From assembly GCA_002315655.1 (NCBI GenBank), contig DCHO01000032.1, positions 34,042 to 43,769 of the forward strand: a stretch of DNA of 9,728 nucleotides, written 5' to 3'. Shown one piece after another: positions 1-6,034 of the stretch; position 1 is the stretch's first letter, and each line of letters begins with the position of its first letter. Made by a program: the position numbers and the translations under genes. The notes beneath the pieces are model-generated. The model did not search any database, was not told where the DNA came from, and saw only the letters and a list, made by a program, of their open reading frames with translations. This DNA comes from Christensenella sp. UBA1750 (GTDB lineage Bacteria > Bacillota > Clostridia > Christensenellales > UBA1750).

Positions 1-89
1 GTCTCCCGCACCCTCTGTGAAATCTATCCCGTTTCTTTGTGCTTTATCTCAAGTCTTGTTATGCTTTTATTTACCTTTTTTGACAGCCT

Positions 90-115
90 GAGCAGGAAGA
101 AACATCTCCCCGCTC
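90..115 (-). terminator. Hairpin just downstream of the last operon gene (possible 3' end)
   Basis: The minus-strand transcript can form an 11-bp stem (arms 115-105 and 100-90, loop TGTT) starting 9 nt after the stop codon of the GH99-like gene. Two of the pairs are G-U, so the stem is perfect only in the minus-strand RNA; the plus-strand version would have A-C mismatches. This favours a role in the operon mRNA. There is no U tract right after the stem (AGGCTGTC and then an A run follow), so it is not a standard intrinsic terminator. It may instead stabilise the 3' end or act with Rho. The rest of 1-89 is A/T-rich with no gene I can support. Confidence 0.4.
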
Positions 116-124
116 TCTGAAACC

Positions 125-1237
125 CTATTTTTCTGTAAACACCCGCTTTATGGCTTCCAAATACCCATAGCCGTACAGATCGTCCGGCTCCAAATAGCTG
201 CCCTCCGTCCACTCGTTCCACGAATTGACGGTGATGAGCGGCGGCTGGTTGGGGTGCGCATCCGCATAAGCCTTGGCCTGAAGGAAGGCCTGCTCCACCG
301 CCTCCGGGGTGTTGTTGCGGGCAACATTGGGATGGCACTTGTGGAAGCGCAGGTTGTTGTCCCAGCCGATGGCCACCGTGGGGAAGTACGGCACGGGATA
401 ATCCCTGTCAAAGTGGTCGTATTCCCTCTGCACATCGGGCAGTATGTCTAAATACTCCCGCTGCATATCGGTAAAGGACACAAACTGATAGTTGGTGACG
501 GAATCAAAGCCCAAGGCTTTCAGCGCGTCCACCTGCGTGCCCTCATATTTCGGGTCGATGGTTTTCAAGTCAATGTAGTTCTCCGACCAGGAGATCATCT
601 GCAAATGCAGTCCGGGGAAGCCCGCCTTGCACACTCTGTCCCGCAGATCGTCCAGTGCGGCTCTTGCGTTGTCCACGCCGCCCAAACCTTTGATGAGATT
701 CACGGTGTCGTAGATGGACAGCACAGGTTTGCCGTCGATGGTGTAATAGTTGGGTAGAGAGAAGAACCTTTCTATCATGCGGTTCGTGGCGTGGTCGAAG
801 CGTGTCTTGTCCACCTGCCCCGTCCAGATCACGGTGTCCAAAATGTCGTCCGAATTGCGCCTGTCCCACAGATGGTTCGCGTCATGATTCGCCCACATGA
901 GGTAGAATTTCATGCGCCCATTGTTCTTCGCTTTCAAAAAGCCGTCACTTAGGCAGTTTTCCAGAAACGGGCGGTCGTCGTACCAGTACCAGTCGTAGAT
1001 AAAGGTGTTGACGCCATGGCTTACCGCCGCGTCGATCTGCATGGCCATCACATCGGGGTTTGCTTCCTCCACATAGCCCCACAGCGGCTTTCTCGGCCAT
1101 AAATGCCCCTCGAAATGGGGCTGTGCCACCTTCACGGTCTGCCATTCGCCGTAGCCCTCCGGCCAGAAAATGCGGCTCCGCTTCTCCTGCCCGGTGTAAG
1201 ACGGCCAAATGTAGGCCGCCACATCATACTGTTTCAT
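125..1237 (-). CDS. GH99-like / WbsX-type glycan-processing protein (copy B)
   Basis: 370-residue cytosolic protein of the glycoside hydrolase 99-like / WbsX group (Pfam Glyco_tran_WbsX type), a TIM-barrel family found in glycan loci. No signal peptide is visible. The block at residues 338-350 reads NSWNEWTEGSYLE, matching the EW-x-EG signature that carries the catalytic acids in GH99 (here E342 and E345). Residues 66-88 hold another family hallmark, a helix followed by a strand ending in YDWYWYDD. I chose the ATG at 1237 because a GGAGG lies 7 nt upstream. The ATG at 1243 overlaps the preceding stop codon (ATGA) but sits only 1 nt from that Shine-Dalgarno site. The protein aligns without gaps to its upstream neighbour at about 76 percent identity by hand count, so this is a tandem duplication. 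It is last in the operon. The family was first annotated as a glycosyltransferase from O-antigen loci; the catabolic context here favours a hydrolase, but the substrate is unknown. Confidence 0.85.
   Translation of the reverse strand: MKQYDVAAYIWPSYTGQEKRSRIFWPEGYGEWQTVKVAQPHFEGHLWPRKPLWGYVEEANPDVMAMQIDAAVSHGVNTFIYDWYWYDDRPFLENCLSDGFLKAKNNGRMKFYLMWANHDANHLWDRRNSDDILDTVIWTGQVDKTRFDHATNRMIERFFSLPNYYTIDGKPVLSIYDTVNLIKGLGGVDNARAALDDLRDRVCKAGFPGLHLQMISWSENYIDLKTIDPKYEGTQVDALKALGFDSVTNYQFVSFTDMQREYLDILPDVQREYDHFDRDYPVPYFPTVAIGWDNNLRFHKCHPNVARNNTPEAVEQAFLQAKAYADAHPNQPPLITVNSWNEWTEGSYLEPDDLYGYGYLEAIKRVFTEK
978..1042 (-). repeat. 65-bp perfect repeat shared by the two GH99-like genes (copy B)
   Basis: These 65 bases are identical to 2093-2157 in the neighbouring paralogue. 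After a 4-base difference, another 37 bases match. The match is in the same codon register of both genes. Third positions are conserved here, unlike the middle of the genes, which suggests recent gene conversion or a recent partial duplication. Confidence 0.9.
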
Positions 1238-1239
1238 GT

Positions 1240-2352
1240 TCATTCCTCCGTAAATACGCGCTTGATTGCGTCCAGATAGCCGTACCCGTACAGGTCGTCC
1301 GGCTCCAGATAGCTGCCCTCTGTCCACTCGTTCCATGAATTGACGGTGATGAGCGGCGGCTGATTGGGGTGATTGTCCGCATAGTCCTTCGCCAGCCGGA
1401 AGCCCTGTTCCACATTTTCCTGGGTGTTGTTTGTGATGATGTTGGGATGCAATCGCCGGTAGCGCGGGTTGCAGTCCCAGCCCACGGAAACGTGGGGGAA
1501 ATAGGAAATGTCATACTCCCGGTCAAATATCCGATACTGCTTCTCCACATCCGGCAGAATGTCGAGATAGTCCCGCTGCACGTTGGTGAAGGACACAAAC
1601 TGGTAGTTCGTCACCGAATCAAAGCCCAGCAGGTGCACGGCATCCAACTGATTTCCCGCGCTTGACGGATCGATTTTGCCCAAATCAAAGAACTGCATCC
1701 ACCCGGAGAGCATTTGTAAATGCACGCCCGGCAAGCCCACCTGCACGCACCGCGCCCGGAAATCGTCCAGCGCCGCCTTCGTGCGCTCCACGCCGCCCAG
1801 CCCGGCAATCAGGTTCTTGATGTCGTATATGGCAAGGACGGGCTTTCCGTCAATCTTATAGTAGTTCGGCAGACGGAAATACTGCTCGATCATGCGGTTT
1901 GTGGCAATTTCAAAGCGGGTTCTGTCCACCTGCCCCGACCACACCACGGTTTCCAGGTTCGTGTCGGAGTTCCGCAAGTCCCAGGTGTGCCGCGCATCGT
2001 GGTTCGCCCACATGAGATAGAATTTCATGCGCCCGTTGTTCTTCGCTTTCAGGAAGCCGTCACTTAGGCAGTTTTCGAGGAACGGGCGGTCATCGTACCA
2101 GTACCAGTCGTAGATAAAGGTGTTGACGCCATGGCTTACCGCCGCGTCGATCTGCATCTGCATCACATCGGGGTTTGCTTCCTCCACATAGCCCCACAAG
2201 GGCTTTCGCGGCCACAGATGCCCTTCAAAGAAGGGCTGCATGGCCTTTACGGTCTGCCATTCACCAATCCCCTCCGGCCAGAAAATGCGGCTCCGCTTCT
2301 CCTGCCCGGTGTAAGCCGGCCAAACATAGGCCGCAACATCATACCTGCTCAT
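1240..2352 (-). CDS. GH99-like / WbsX-type glycan-processing protein (copy A)
   Basis: 370-residue protein of the same GH99-like / WbsX group as the gene that follows it, and of exactly equal length. The EW-x-EG catalytic signature is intact at residues 341-346 (E342, E345), as is the YDWYWYDD strand near 81-88. There is no signal peptide, so it should be cytosolic. The start is the ATG at 2352, with an AGGAGG 6 nt upstream; an upstream in-frame GTG at 2394 would run through an intergenic hairpin and is unlikely. The stop codon is 2 nt from the start of the next gene. Identity to copy B is uneven by hand count: about 92 percent over residues 1-120 (66-120 are identical), about 61 percent over 121-240 and about 74 percent over 241-370. 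The divergent middle would line part of the barrel and suggests different substrate preference. An intergenic hairpin upstream may lower its expression relative to the earlier operon genes. Confidence 0.86.
   Translation of the reverse strand: MSRYDVAAYVWPAYTGQEKRSRIFWPEGIGEWQTVKAMQPFFEGHLWPRKPLWGYVEEANPDVMQMQIDAAVSHGVNTFIYDWYWYDDRPFLENCLSDGFLKAKNNGRMKFYLMWANHDARHTWDLRNSDTNLETVVWSGQVDRTRFEIATNRMIEQYFRLPNYYKIDGKPVLAIYDIKNLIAGLGGVERTKAALDDFRARCVQVGLPGVHLQMLSGWMQFFDLGKIDPSSAGNQLDAVHLLGFDSVTNYQFVSFTNVQRDYLDILPDVEKQYRIFDREYDISYFPHVSVGWDCNPRYRRLHPNIITNNTQENVEQGFRLAKDYADNHPNQPPLITVNSWNEWTEGSYLEPDDLYGYGYLDAIKRVFTEE
1245..1249 (-). promoter_or_regulatory. Shine-Dalgarno site (GGAGG) fixing the start of GH99-like copy B
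   Basis: GGAGG lies 7 nt before the ATG at 1237 and only 1 nt before the alternative ATG at 1243, so it selects the 1237 start. The site lies inside the last codons of the upstream gene, so translation of the two genes is probably coupled. Confidence 0.8.
2093..2157 (-). repeat. 65-bp perfect repeat shared by the two GH99-like genes (copy A)
   Basis: Partner of the repeat at 978-1042. The spacing between the two copies is 1115 bp, equal to the gene length plus the 2-nt intergenic gap. This is what a simple tandem gene duplication predicts. Confidence 0.9.
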
Positions 2353-2358
2353 CAAAAA

Positions 2359-2364
2359 CCTCCT
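2359..2364 (-). promoter_or_regulatory. Shine-Dalgarno site (AGGAGG) of GH99-like copy A
   Basis: A perfect AGGAGG lies 6 nt before the ATG at 2352. It follows the intergenic hairpin by only 4 nt, so folding of that hairpin or termination at its U run would directly affect use of this site. Confidence 0.85.
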
Positions 2365-2368
2365 AAGG

Positions 2369-2404
2369 AAAACTCCCTTCCTGTATTTTACCACAGAAAG
2401 GGAG
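2369..2404 (-). terminator. Intergenic hairpin with U run; terminator or attenuator inside the operon
   Basis: In the minus-strand RNA, 2404-2393 pairs with 2384-2373 to give a 12-bp stem with one G-U pair. The loop is 8 nt (GGTAAAAT), and TTTT at 2372-2369 follows at once. This is close to an intrinsic terminator, although the U run is short. The stem begins 9 nt after the stop of the Hyi-like gene. The downstream AGGAGG and ATG leave no room for a new promoter, so the two GH99-like genes must be made by read-through. A leaky terminator that sets a lower level for the last two genes is the simplest reading; an mRNA processing or stabilising hairpin is an alternative. Confidence 0.65.
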
Positions 2405-2413
2405 CTTTGTCAC

Positions 2414-3181
2414 TTAGCCGTAGATTTCCTTAGCGATTTTGAGGCTCTCGATGGGGTCCATCGTGGGGCCGTATTCCAGCCCGCACGCGCCGGTGTAACC
2501 CGCCTTGTCGATGGCGGCAAAGATCACCTTGTAATCGCTCTCGCCGAACTGCATTTCGTGCCGTCCGGGGTGTCCCGCGCCGTGCAGGTGGGCGATGCAG
2601 TCCAAGTTGTTGGTCACATTGGGGATGATGTTCCCCTCCATAATCTGCTGGTGGTAAATGTCGTAGATGATCTTGACCAGCGGGTGATCCACTTCTCTTA
2701 TGATCTCAAAGCCCTCCACCGCAGACCACAGATAGTAGCCGGGGTGATTAAAGTAGGTGTTGAGCGGTTCCAGCATGATGGTCACGCCGGAATCGTCTAA
2801 AATGGGCTTGGCGAGGTTCAGCGTGTCCACAATGGCCTTGTGCTGCTCCTCTCGAGGTGCGCCGGTGTCAGGACCCACTTGCGTGATGAGCTTTTTCACG
2901 CCGATCTTATTGGCAAAGGCGCAGGATTCCTTCAAGCCCTCCAGCCACTCCTTGCGGAAGGCGGGGTCGGTCATGCGGAATTCCGAGGTGCACATGGACA
3001 GAAGCTCCACTTTGGATTCCTTCTGCACATCCACAAGCAGCTGCGGATCGTCGGTCAGCGGCTTCCAGTTGTAGGTCTCCGCCGCATCAAAGCCCAGCTG
3101 CCCAATCTTCTTTAAGGCATCGGCGAAGGTTTTTGCGGAATCATACTTGAAAAAGCAGGGAACGGGTACGCACAAACGCAT
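2414..3181 (-). CDS. Hydroxypyruvate-isomerase-like sugar isomerase/epimerase (TIM barrel)
   Basis: 255-residue protein of the xylose-isomerase-like TIM-barrel superfamily (AP endonuclease family 2 fold), closest in pattern to hydroxypyruvate isomerase (Hyi type, usually about 260 residues). Likely metal and catalytic residues are E138 in MLEPLN, D174 and H177 in IIYDIYHQQ, H200 in HLHGAGHPGRHE, and E236 in GLEYGP. The HPGRHE element is typical of Hyi-like proteins. There is no signal peptide; the protein is cytosolic. The start ATG at 3181 has AAGGAGG 8 nt upstream. It sits between the GH28-like gene (26-nt gap) and an intergenic hairpin. Its expected job is to isomerise or epimerise a keto sugar or sugar acid made by the operon's oxidoreductase. 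Hydroxypyruvate itself need not be the substrate, since many catabolic operons pair a Hyi-like isomerase with a Gfo/Idh/MocA dehydrogenase acting on unusual sugars. Confidence 0.85.
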   Translation of the reverse strand: MRLCVPVPCFFKYDSAKTFADALKKIGQLGFDAAETYNWKPLTDDPQLLVDVQKESKVELLSMCTSEFRMTDPAFRKEWLEGLKESCAFANKIGVKKLITQVGPDTGAPREEQHKAIVDTLNLAKPILDDSGVTIMLEPLNTYFNHPGYYLWSAVEGFEIIREVDHPLVKIIYDIYHQQIMEGNIIPNVTNNLDCIAHLHGAGHPGRHEMQFGESDYKVIFAAIDKAGYTGACGLEYGPTMDPIESLKIAKEIYG

Positions 3182-3189
3182 GAAAGTGT

Positions 3190-3196
3190 CCTCCTT
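3190..3196 (-). promoter_or_regulatory. Shine-Dalgarno site (AAGGAGG) of the Hyi-like gene
   Basis: AAGGAGG lies 8 nt before the ATG at 3181, in the 26-nt gap after the GH28-like stop codon. It is a strong, independent initiation site, in contrast to the weak sites before the ogt and GH28-like genes. Confidence 0.85.
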
Positions 3197-3207
3197 GATG
3201 TTTGTCC

Positions 3208-4518
3208 TCAGTGTCCTTTCAGGGTCGATTCCCCGGGGGTTGCCTTCTCGACGGTCACAGGCGCGGTGTTTTCCTGCCGGATCGCTTCCCCGCCTCTATC
3301 CAGAAGCGTGGGATGCTCAAAACCGTTCAGGGTCACGTTTTCCATCGTAAAGGTCTTGTAGTTCTCAATATCGCCTACGATTAAGTTCTCCATGCCCTTT
3401 TCGGGGGATAAGGTCACATTTTTCAATGTGAAGTCCGTGGGCACATCCTTATCGCCGTGGAGATAGATGGGCAGCGTCATGCCGGAGAGAGTGCAGTTTT
3501 CAAAGGCGACCGATTCCAGCGGCATATTGCAGCACCATTTGTGCTGCCCGAAGTCCATGTTGAAGAGCTGCATCACGTTTGTGAAGGTGCAGTTTCTGAA
3601 CATAATGTCCCCGGAATTCTGCGGCAGCTTTCCGAAGCGCTCGTCGCAGTAATAGAGGAATGCCGTTTTCGTGGTGTGCCGCGCCAGCTTTGTGGGCATT
3701 TTGCTGCCCGCCTTTTCCTCTTGGGTGAGGCTGCCCCGGAAGGCGAACTCCGCAGGGGCTTTGGTTTCGCAGTTTTCCACAAGCACATTGGTGCCGCCGA
3801 AGCGCACCGCACTGCACGCCGTGTGCAGCGTACAGTTTTTCACCGTAACATTTACGCTGCCGAAGCCCGCGATGCAGTCGTCCCCCGTAAAGAAGCGGCA
3901 GTTCTCCACCAAAACACCCCGGCAGAGGAATACGTCAAATCCGTCATGCCCGCCGTAGACCGTGAGGTCTTTCGCGGAAACATTTGTGCAATGCGCGATG
4001 TTGTGCGCCCAGTTGCCCGTGTTGCGGATGGTGTAGCCGGAAAGCGTGAGATTTTCCACGTTCCATGCGGCTATGCCGTGGGGACCACGGTACCCCTCCT
4101 CGCCCTTGGGGTCGAATACGTTGTGCCCGTCGATATAGCTGTATTTTTCCCCGATGACCGCCACATCTGAGGCGTTGAGGATGCGGATGAGCCCGTTCGA
4201 CCATGCGGAATAGGGCGTTGCCGCCTTTCTTTTTACAGGGTAAGGTTCGCACAGCCCTTTCATGTACGCTTCCCTGTCCTCTTTTTCCCAGTCGATGAAG
4301 TAATCCTGCCAGTCCTCGCTGCCCTCTAAAATCGCACCGGAAAGCAGGTGCAGTGTCACATGGGAGCGCAACAGAAGCGTTCCCGTGCGGAAGATGCCCT
4401 CCGGGATCAGAACCTCCCCGCCACCGTTTTCAGCACAGGTGTCGATGGCGGTCTGAATTTCTCTGGTCATCAGGCGGTCGGAGGTGTACGCTCCGAAATC
4501 CAAAATGTTGTATGTCAT
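3208..4518 (-). CDS. GH28-like right-handed beta-helix glycan hydrolase
   Basis: 436-residue protein with the pectin-lyase-like beta-helix fold and a GH28 (polygalacturonase-family) N-terminus. Residues 5-68 carry the pattern ILDFGAY, AIDTCAENGGGEVLIPEG, then a strand ending GAILEGS. Repeated coils with Asn-Cys turns (NC at 206-207, 228-229, 249-250, 309-310, 341-342) support the helix. The GH28 acidic residues appear present: GGHDGFDV (189-196, D192 in place of the NTD Asp) and TGDDCIA (211-217, D213 and D214). The canonical GHG histidine and RIK motif are not evident; the matching region reads TACSAVRFGG (233-242) and FRGSL (260-264). This points to a non-pectinase subfamily. No signal peptide, so a cytosolic oligosaccharide-acting enzyme is expected. 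The ATG at 4518 follows the previous stop by 1 nt (TAA-A-ATG); an in-frame TTG at 4533 would add five residues. The Shine-Dalgarno is weak, so translational coupling is likely. Confidence 0.78.
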   Translation of the reverse strand: MTYNILDFGAYTSDRLMTREIQTAIDTCAENGGGEVLIPEGIFRTGTLLLRSHVTLHLLSGAILEGSEDWQDYFIDWEKEDREAYMKGLCEPYPVKRKAATPYSAWSNGLIRILNASDVAVIGEKYSYIDGHNVFDPKGEEGYRGPHGIAAWNVENLTLSGYTIRNTGNWAHNIAHCTNVSAKDLTVYGGHDGFDVFLCRGVLVENCRFFTGDDCIAGFGSVNVTVKNCTLHTACSAVRFGGTNVLVENCETKAPAEFAFRGSLTQEEKAGSKMPTKLARHTTKTAFLYYCDERFGKLPQNSGDIMFRNCTFTNVMQLFNMDFGQHKWCCNMPLESVAFENCTLSGMTLPIYLHGDKDVPTDFTLKNVTLSPEKGMENLIVGDIENYKTFTMENVTLNGFEHPTLLDRGGEAIRQENTAPVTVEKATPGESTLKGH

Positions 4519-4519
4519 T

Positions 4520-5527
4520 TTATTTCTCTTCAAAGTAAATGACCTTGCCGGTCTCCATGGACTCGTTGCAGGCGAAGGCGACCTTCAGGGATTTCAGCGC
4601 GTCGCCGTAGGGAGAGCGCACATAGGAAGGATCGCCGGTCTTGACGGCATTGACAAAGGCCTGATCGAGCAGCAGGGTCTGATCGACCTGACGGTCAATG
4701 TCCCGGGTCTCATGGGCGGTTTTGATGATTAAGTTGTTGCGCAGACGGTAATCCATCACCATGTCCGGCATGGTGATGACGTAGCCGCAGTTGGGGCGGA
4801 TGTCCTTGGAATAGCAGGCGGAGACCAGCGTGGCGGTCACGTTGTTCTTAAAGCGGATCACGGCGGTGGAGTGGTCGTCGGTGTCATACTCGGGCTTGGC
4901 GTCCACGCCGGGCTCCACAATGCCGCGGGAGCAGGTGGCGTAAACCGACAGCGGCTCGCCGTAGAGATAGCGCAGCCCGTCCAGCAGGTGAATGTTCTGC
5001 TCCACAAGCTGACCGCCGCAGGTGAACTTCTTCTGCCACCACCACACACCGGGAATGCCGCCAATCCACGCGCCGTAGACCAGCCCGCCGGCCTTGTGCT
5101 TGGGCAGCTCATCCTTGATGATCTCGATGAGGTCTAAGTATCTGTCCTGGAAGCCCACGCAGGTGATGAGGTTCTTTTCCTCGATGGCCTTGGCCAGCTT
5201 TTCGGCCTGATTCAAATCCAGCGTCATGGGCTTTTCCACGATGAAGGGAATGCCCTTTTCCACAGCGGCTTCCTCCACGCCGATGTGCGCGGTGGGCTCG
5301 ATGGCGATGACCAGCGCATCCAGCGTGGTCTTGTCCTCATGGGCGAACAGGTCAGCGGCATCCTTGTAGATGCGCTTTGCGCCGAACTTCGCCGCGGCCT
5401 TTTCCGCACGCTCGGCAACCGGGTCACAGACAGCTACAACAGCCACGTCGTCCATCTGTTCAAAGGAATTCATGTGCGCGCCCTGCCGCCCGCCGCAGCC
5501 GATGAGACCGATACGAACTTTTTCCAT
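4520..5527 (-). CDS. Gfo/Idh/MocA-family NAD(P)-dependent sugar oxidoreductase
   Basis: 335-residue dehydrogenase of the Gfo/Idh/MocA family (usual length 330-390). The N-terminal Rossmann fold has the GxGxxG-type loop at GLIGCGGRQG (7-16) and an aspartate at the end of the second strand (CDP, D35), which usually favours NAD over NADP. The family signature EKP is at 98-100. The C-terminal substrate domain has WWW at 162-164 and the GGQLVEQNIHLLD segment (171-183), in which H180 and D183 match the usual His and Asp of the active site. There is no export signal. The likely role is reversible oxidation of a hydroxyl on a free sugar or sugar acid, feeding the Hyi-like isomerase two genes downstream. 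The chosen start is the ATG at 5527; AAGGA lies 12 nt upstream, rather far. A TTG at 5548 would add seven residues and is less likely. It follows ogt after a 44-nt gap. The exact substrate cannot be read from sequence. Confidence 0.9.
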   Translation of the reverse strand: MEKVRIGLIGCGGRQGAHMNSFEQMDDVAVVAVCDPVAERAEKAAAKFGAKRIYKDAADLFAHEDKTTLDALVIAIEPTAHIGVEEAAVEKGIPFIVEKPMTLDLNQAEKLAKAIEEKNLITCVGFQDRYLDLIEIIKDELPKHKAGGLVYGAWIGGIPGVWWWQKKFTCGGQLVEQNIHLLDGLRYLYGEPLSVYATCSRGIVEPGVDAKPEYDTDDHSTAVIRFKNNVTATLVSACYSKDIRPNCGYVITMPDMVMDYRLRNNLIIKTAHETRDIDRQVDQTLLLDQAFVNAVKTGDPSYVRSPYGDALKSLKVAFACNESMETGKVIYFEEK

Positions 5528-5571
5528 ACTCAAAAACCATCCTTTCAAATAATAATACCTGTAATCGCTTT

Positions 5572-6033
5572 TTACTGATACACGCTATGACGCTGTTCCA
5601 AATCCAGCAGAGCTTCCTTCATGGGCAGCCCGCCGCCAAAGCCAATGAGTGACCCATCCTTGCCGATGCACCTGTGACAGGGCACAACGATCATTACGGG
5701 GTTTCGGTGGTTCGCGCCGCCCACTGCCCGCACGGCCTTGGGTTTGCCGATTCTCTCCGCAACCCAGCCGTAAGAGCGCGTTTCCCCGTAGGGAATCTCC
5801 CGCAGCGCACCCCAGACCTTTTTCTGAAATTCCGTGCCGCGCAACTCAATAGGCAGAGAAAACTCTTTTCGCGTTCCCGCCAAATATTCGGAAATCTGCT
5901 TTTCAGCTTCCGCAAGCAATGAAGATTCCTCTGCAAATTCCTTCTTTTCCGCATGGTCAAGCCCGATGAGTGCGCCGTTTTCCTCCGTGAGCCGCAGCAC
6001 GCCGATGGGGCTGTCAAAGTCTCTGCATTTCAT
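5572..6033 (-). CDS. ogt: Methylated-DNA-protein-cysteine S-methyltransferase (O6-alkylguanine-DNA alkyltransferase)
   Basis: 153-residue suicide DNA-repair protein that moves the alkyl group from O6-methylguanine (or O4-methylthymine) to its own cysteine. The active site VPCHRCIG lies at 117-124 with the acceptor C119. It is preceded by RAVGGANHRNP (102-112), which holds the expected Asn and the arginine used to flip the base. SYGWVAERIG (87-96) is the DNA-binding helix-turn-helix region with its tyrosine. The C-terminal GSLIGFGGG matches the family's substrate-loop block. Length fits Ogt; there is no Ada regulatory domain. Start is the ATG at 6033, one nt after the stop of the aldose epimerase gene (TAA-A-ATG); an upstream TTG at 6042 is possible but weaker. 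No good Shine-Dalgarno is seen, so translation is probably coupled to the upstream gene. Its place inside a carbohydrate operon is unusual. Function is clear; the reason for the linkage is not. Confidence 0.95.
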   Translation of the reverse strand: MKCRDFDSPIGVLRLTEENGALIGLDHAEKKEFAEESSLLAEAEKQISEYLAGTRKEFSLPIELRGTEFQKKVWGALREIPYGETRSYGWVAERIGKPKAVRAVGGANHRNPVMIVVPCHRCIGKDGSLIGFGGGLPMKEALLDLEQRHSVYQ

Positions 6034-6034
6034 T

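Noticed and set aside
80..85. TTGACA on the plus strand, a perfect -35 hexamer
   Set aside because: No -10-like sequence stands 16-18 bases downstream, and no plus-strand gene follows. Its T run is just the complement of an A run after the GH99-like gene.
24..338. Minus-strand open frame of 104 codons overlapping the end of GH99-like copy B
   Set aside because: It reads the GH99-like gene in another frame; the paralogue has a similar shadow in its own matching region. The composition is Cys/His/Gly-rich with no domain.
978..2157. The 65-bp repeats as part of a mobile element or CRISPR-like array
   Set aside because: The two copies sit in register inside paralogous genes, one gene-length apart. 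There are no spacers, terminal repeats or transposase, so they come from gene duplication.
2352..2394. Extended N-terminus of GH99-like copy A from a GTG at 2394
   Set aside because: It would translate the intergenic hairpin and has no Shine-Dalgarno. AGGAGG sits 6 nt before the ATG at 2352, and the paralogue begins at the equivalent residue.
3457..4170. Plus-strand open frame of 237 codons inside the GH28-like gene
   Set aside because: Fully antisense to a gene with clear beta-helix motifs. There is no Shine-Dalgarno or recognisable domain.
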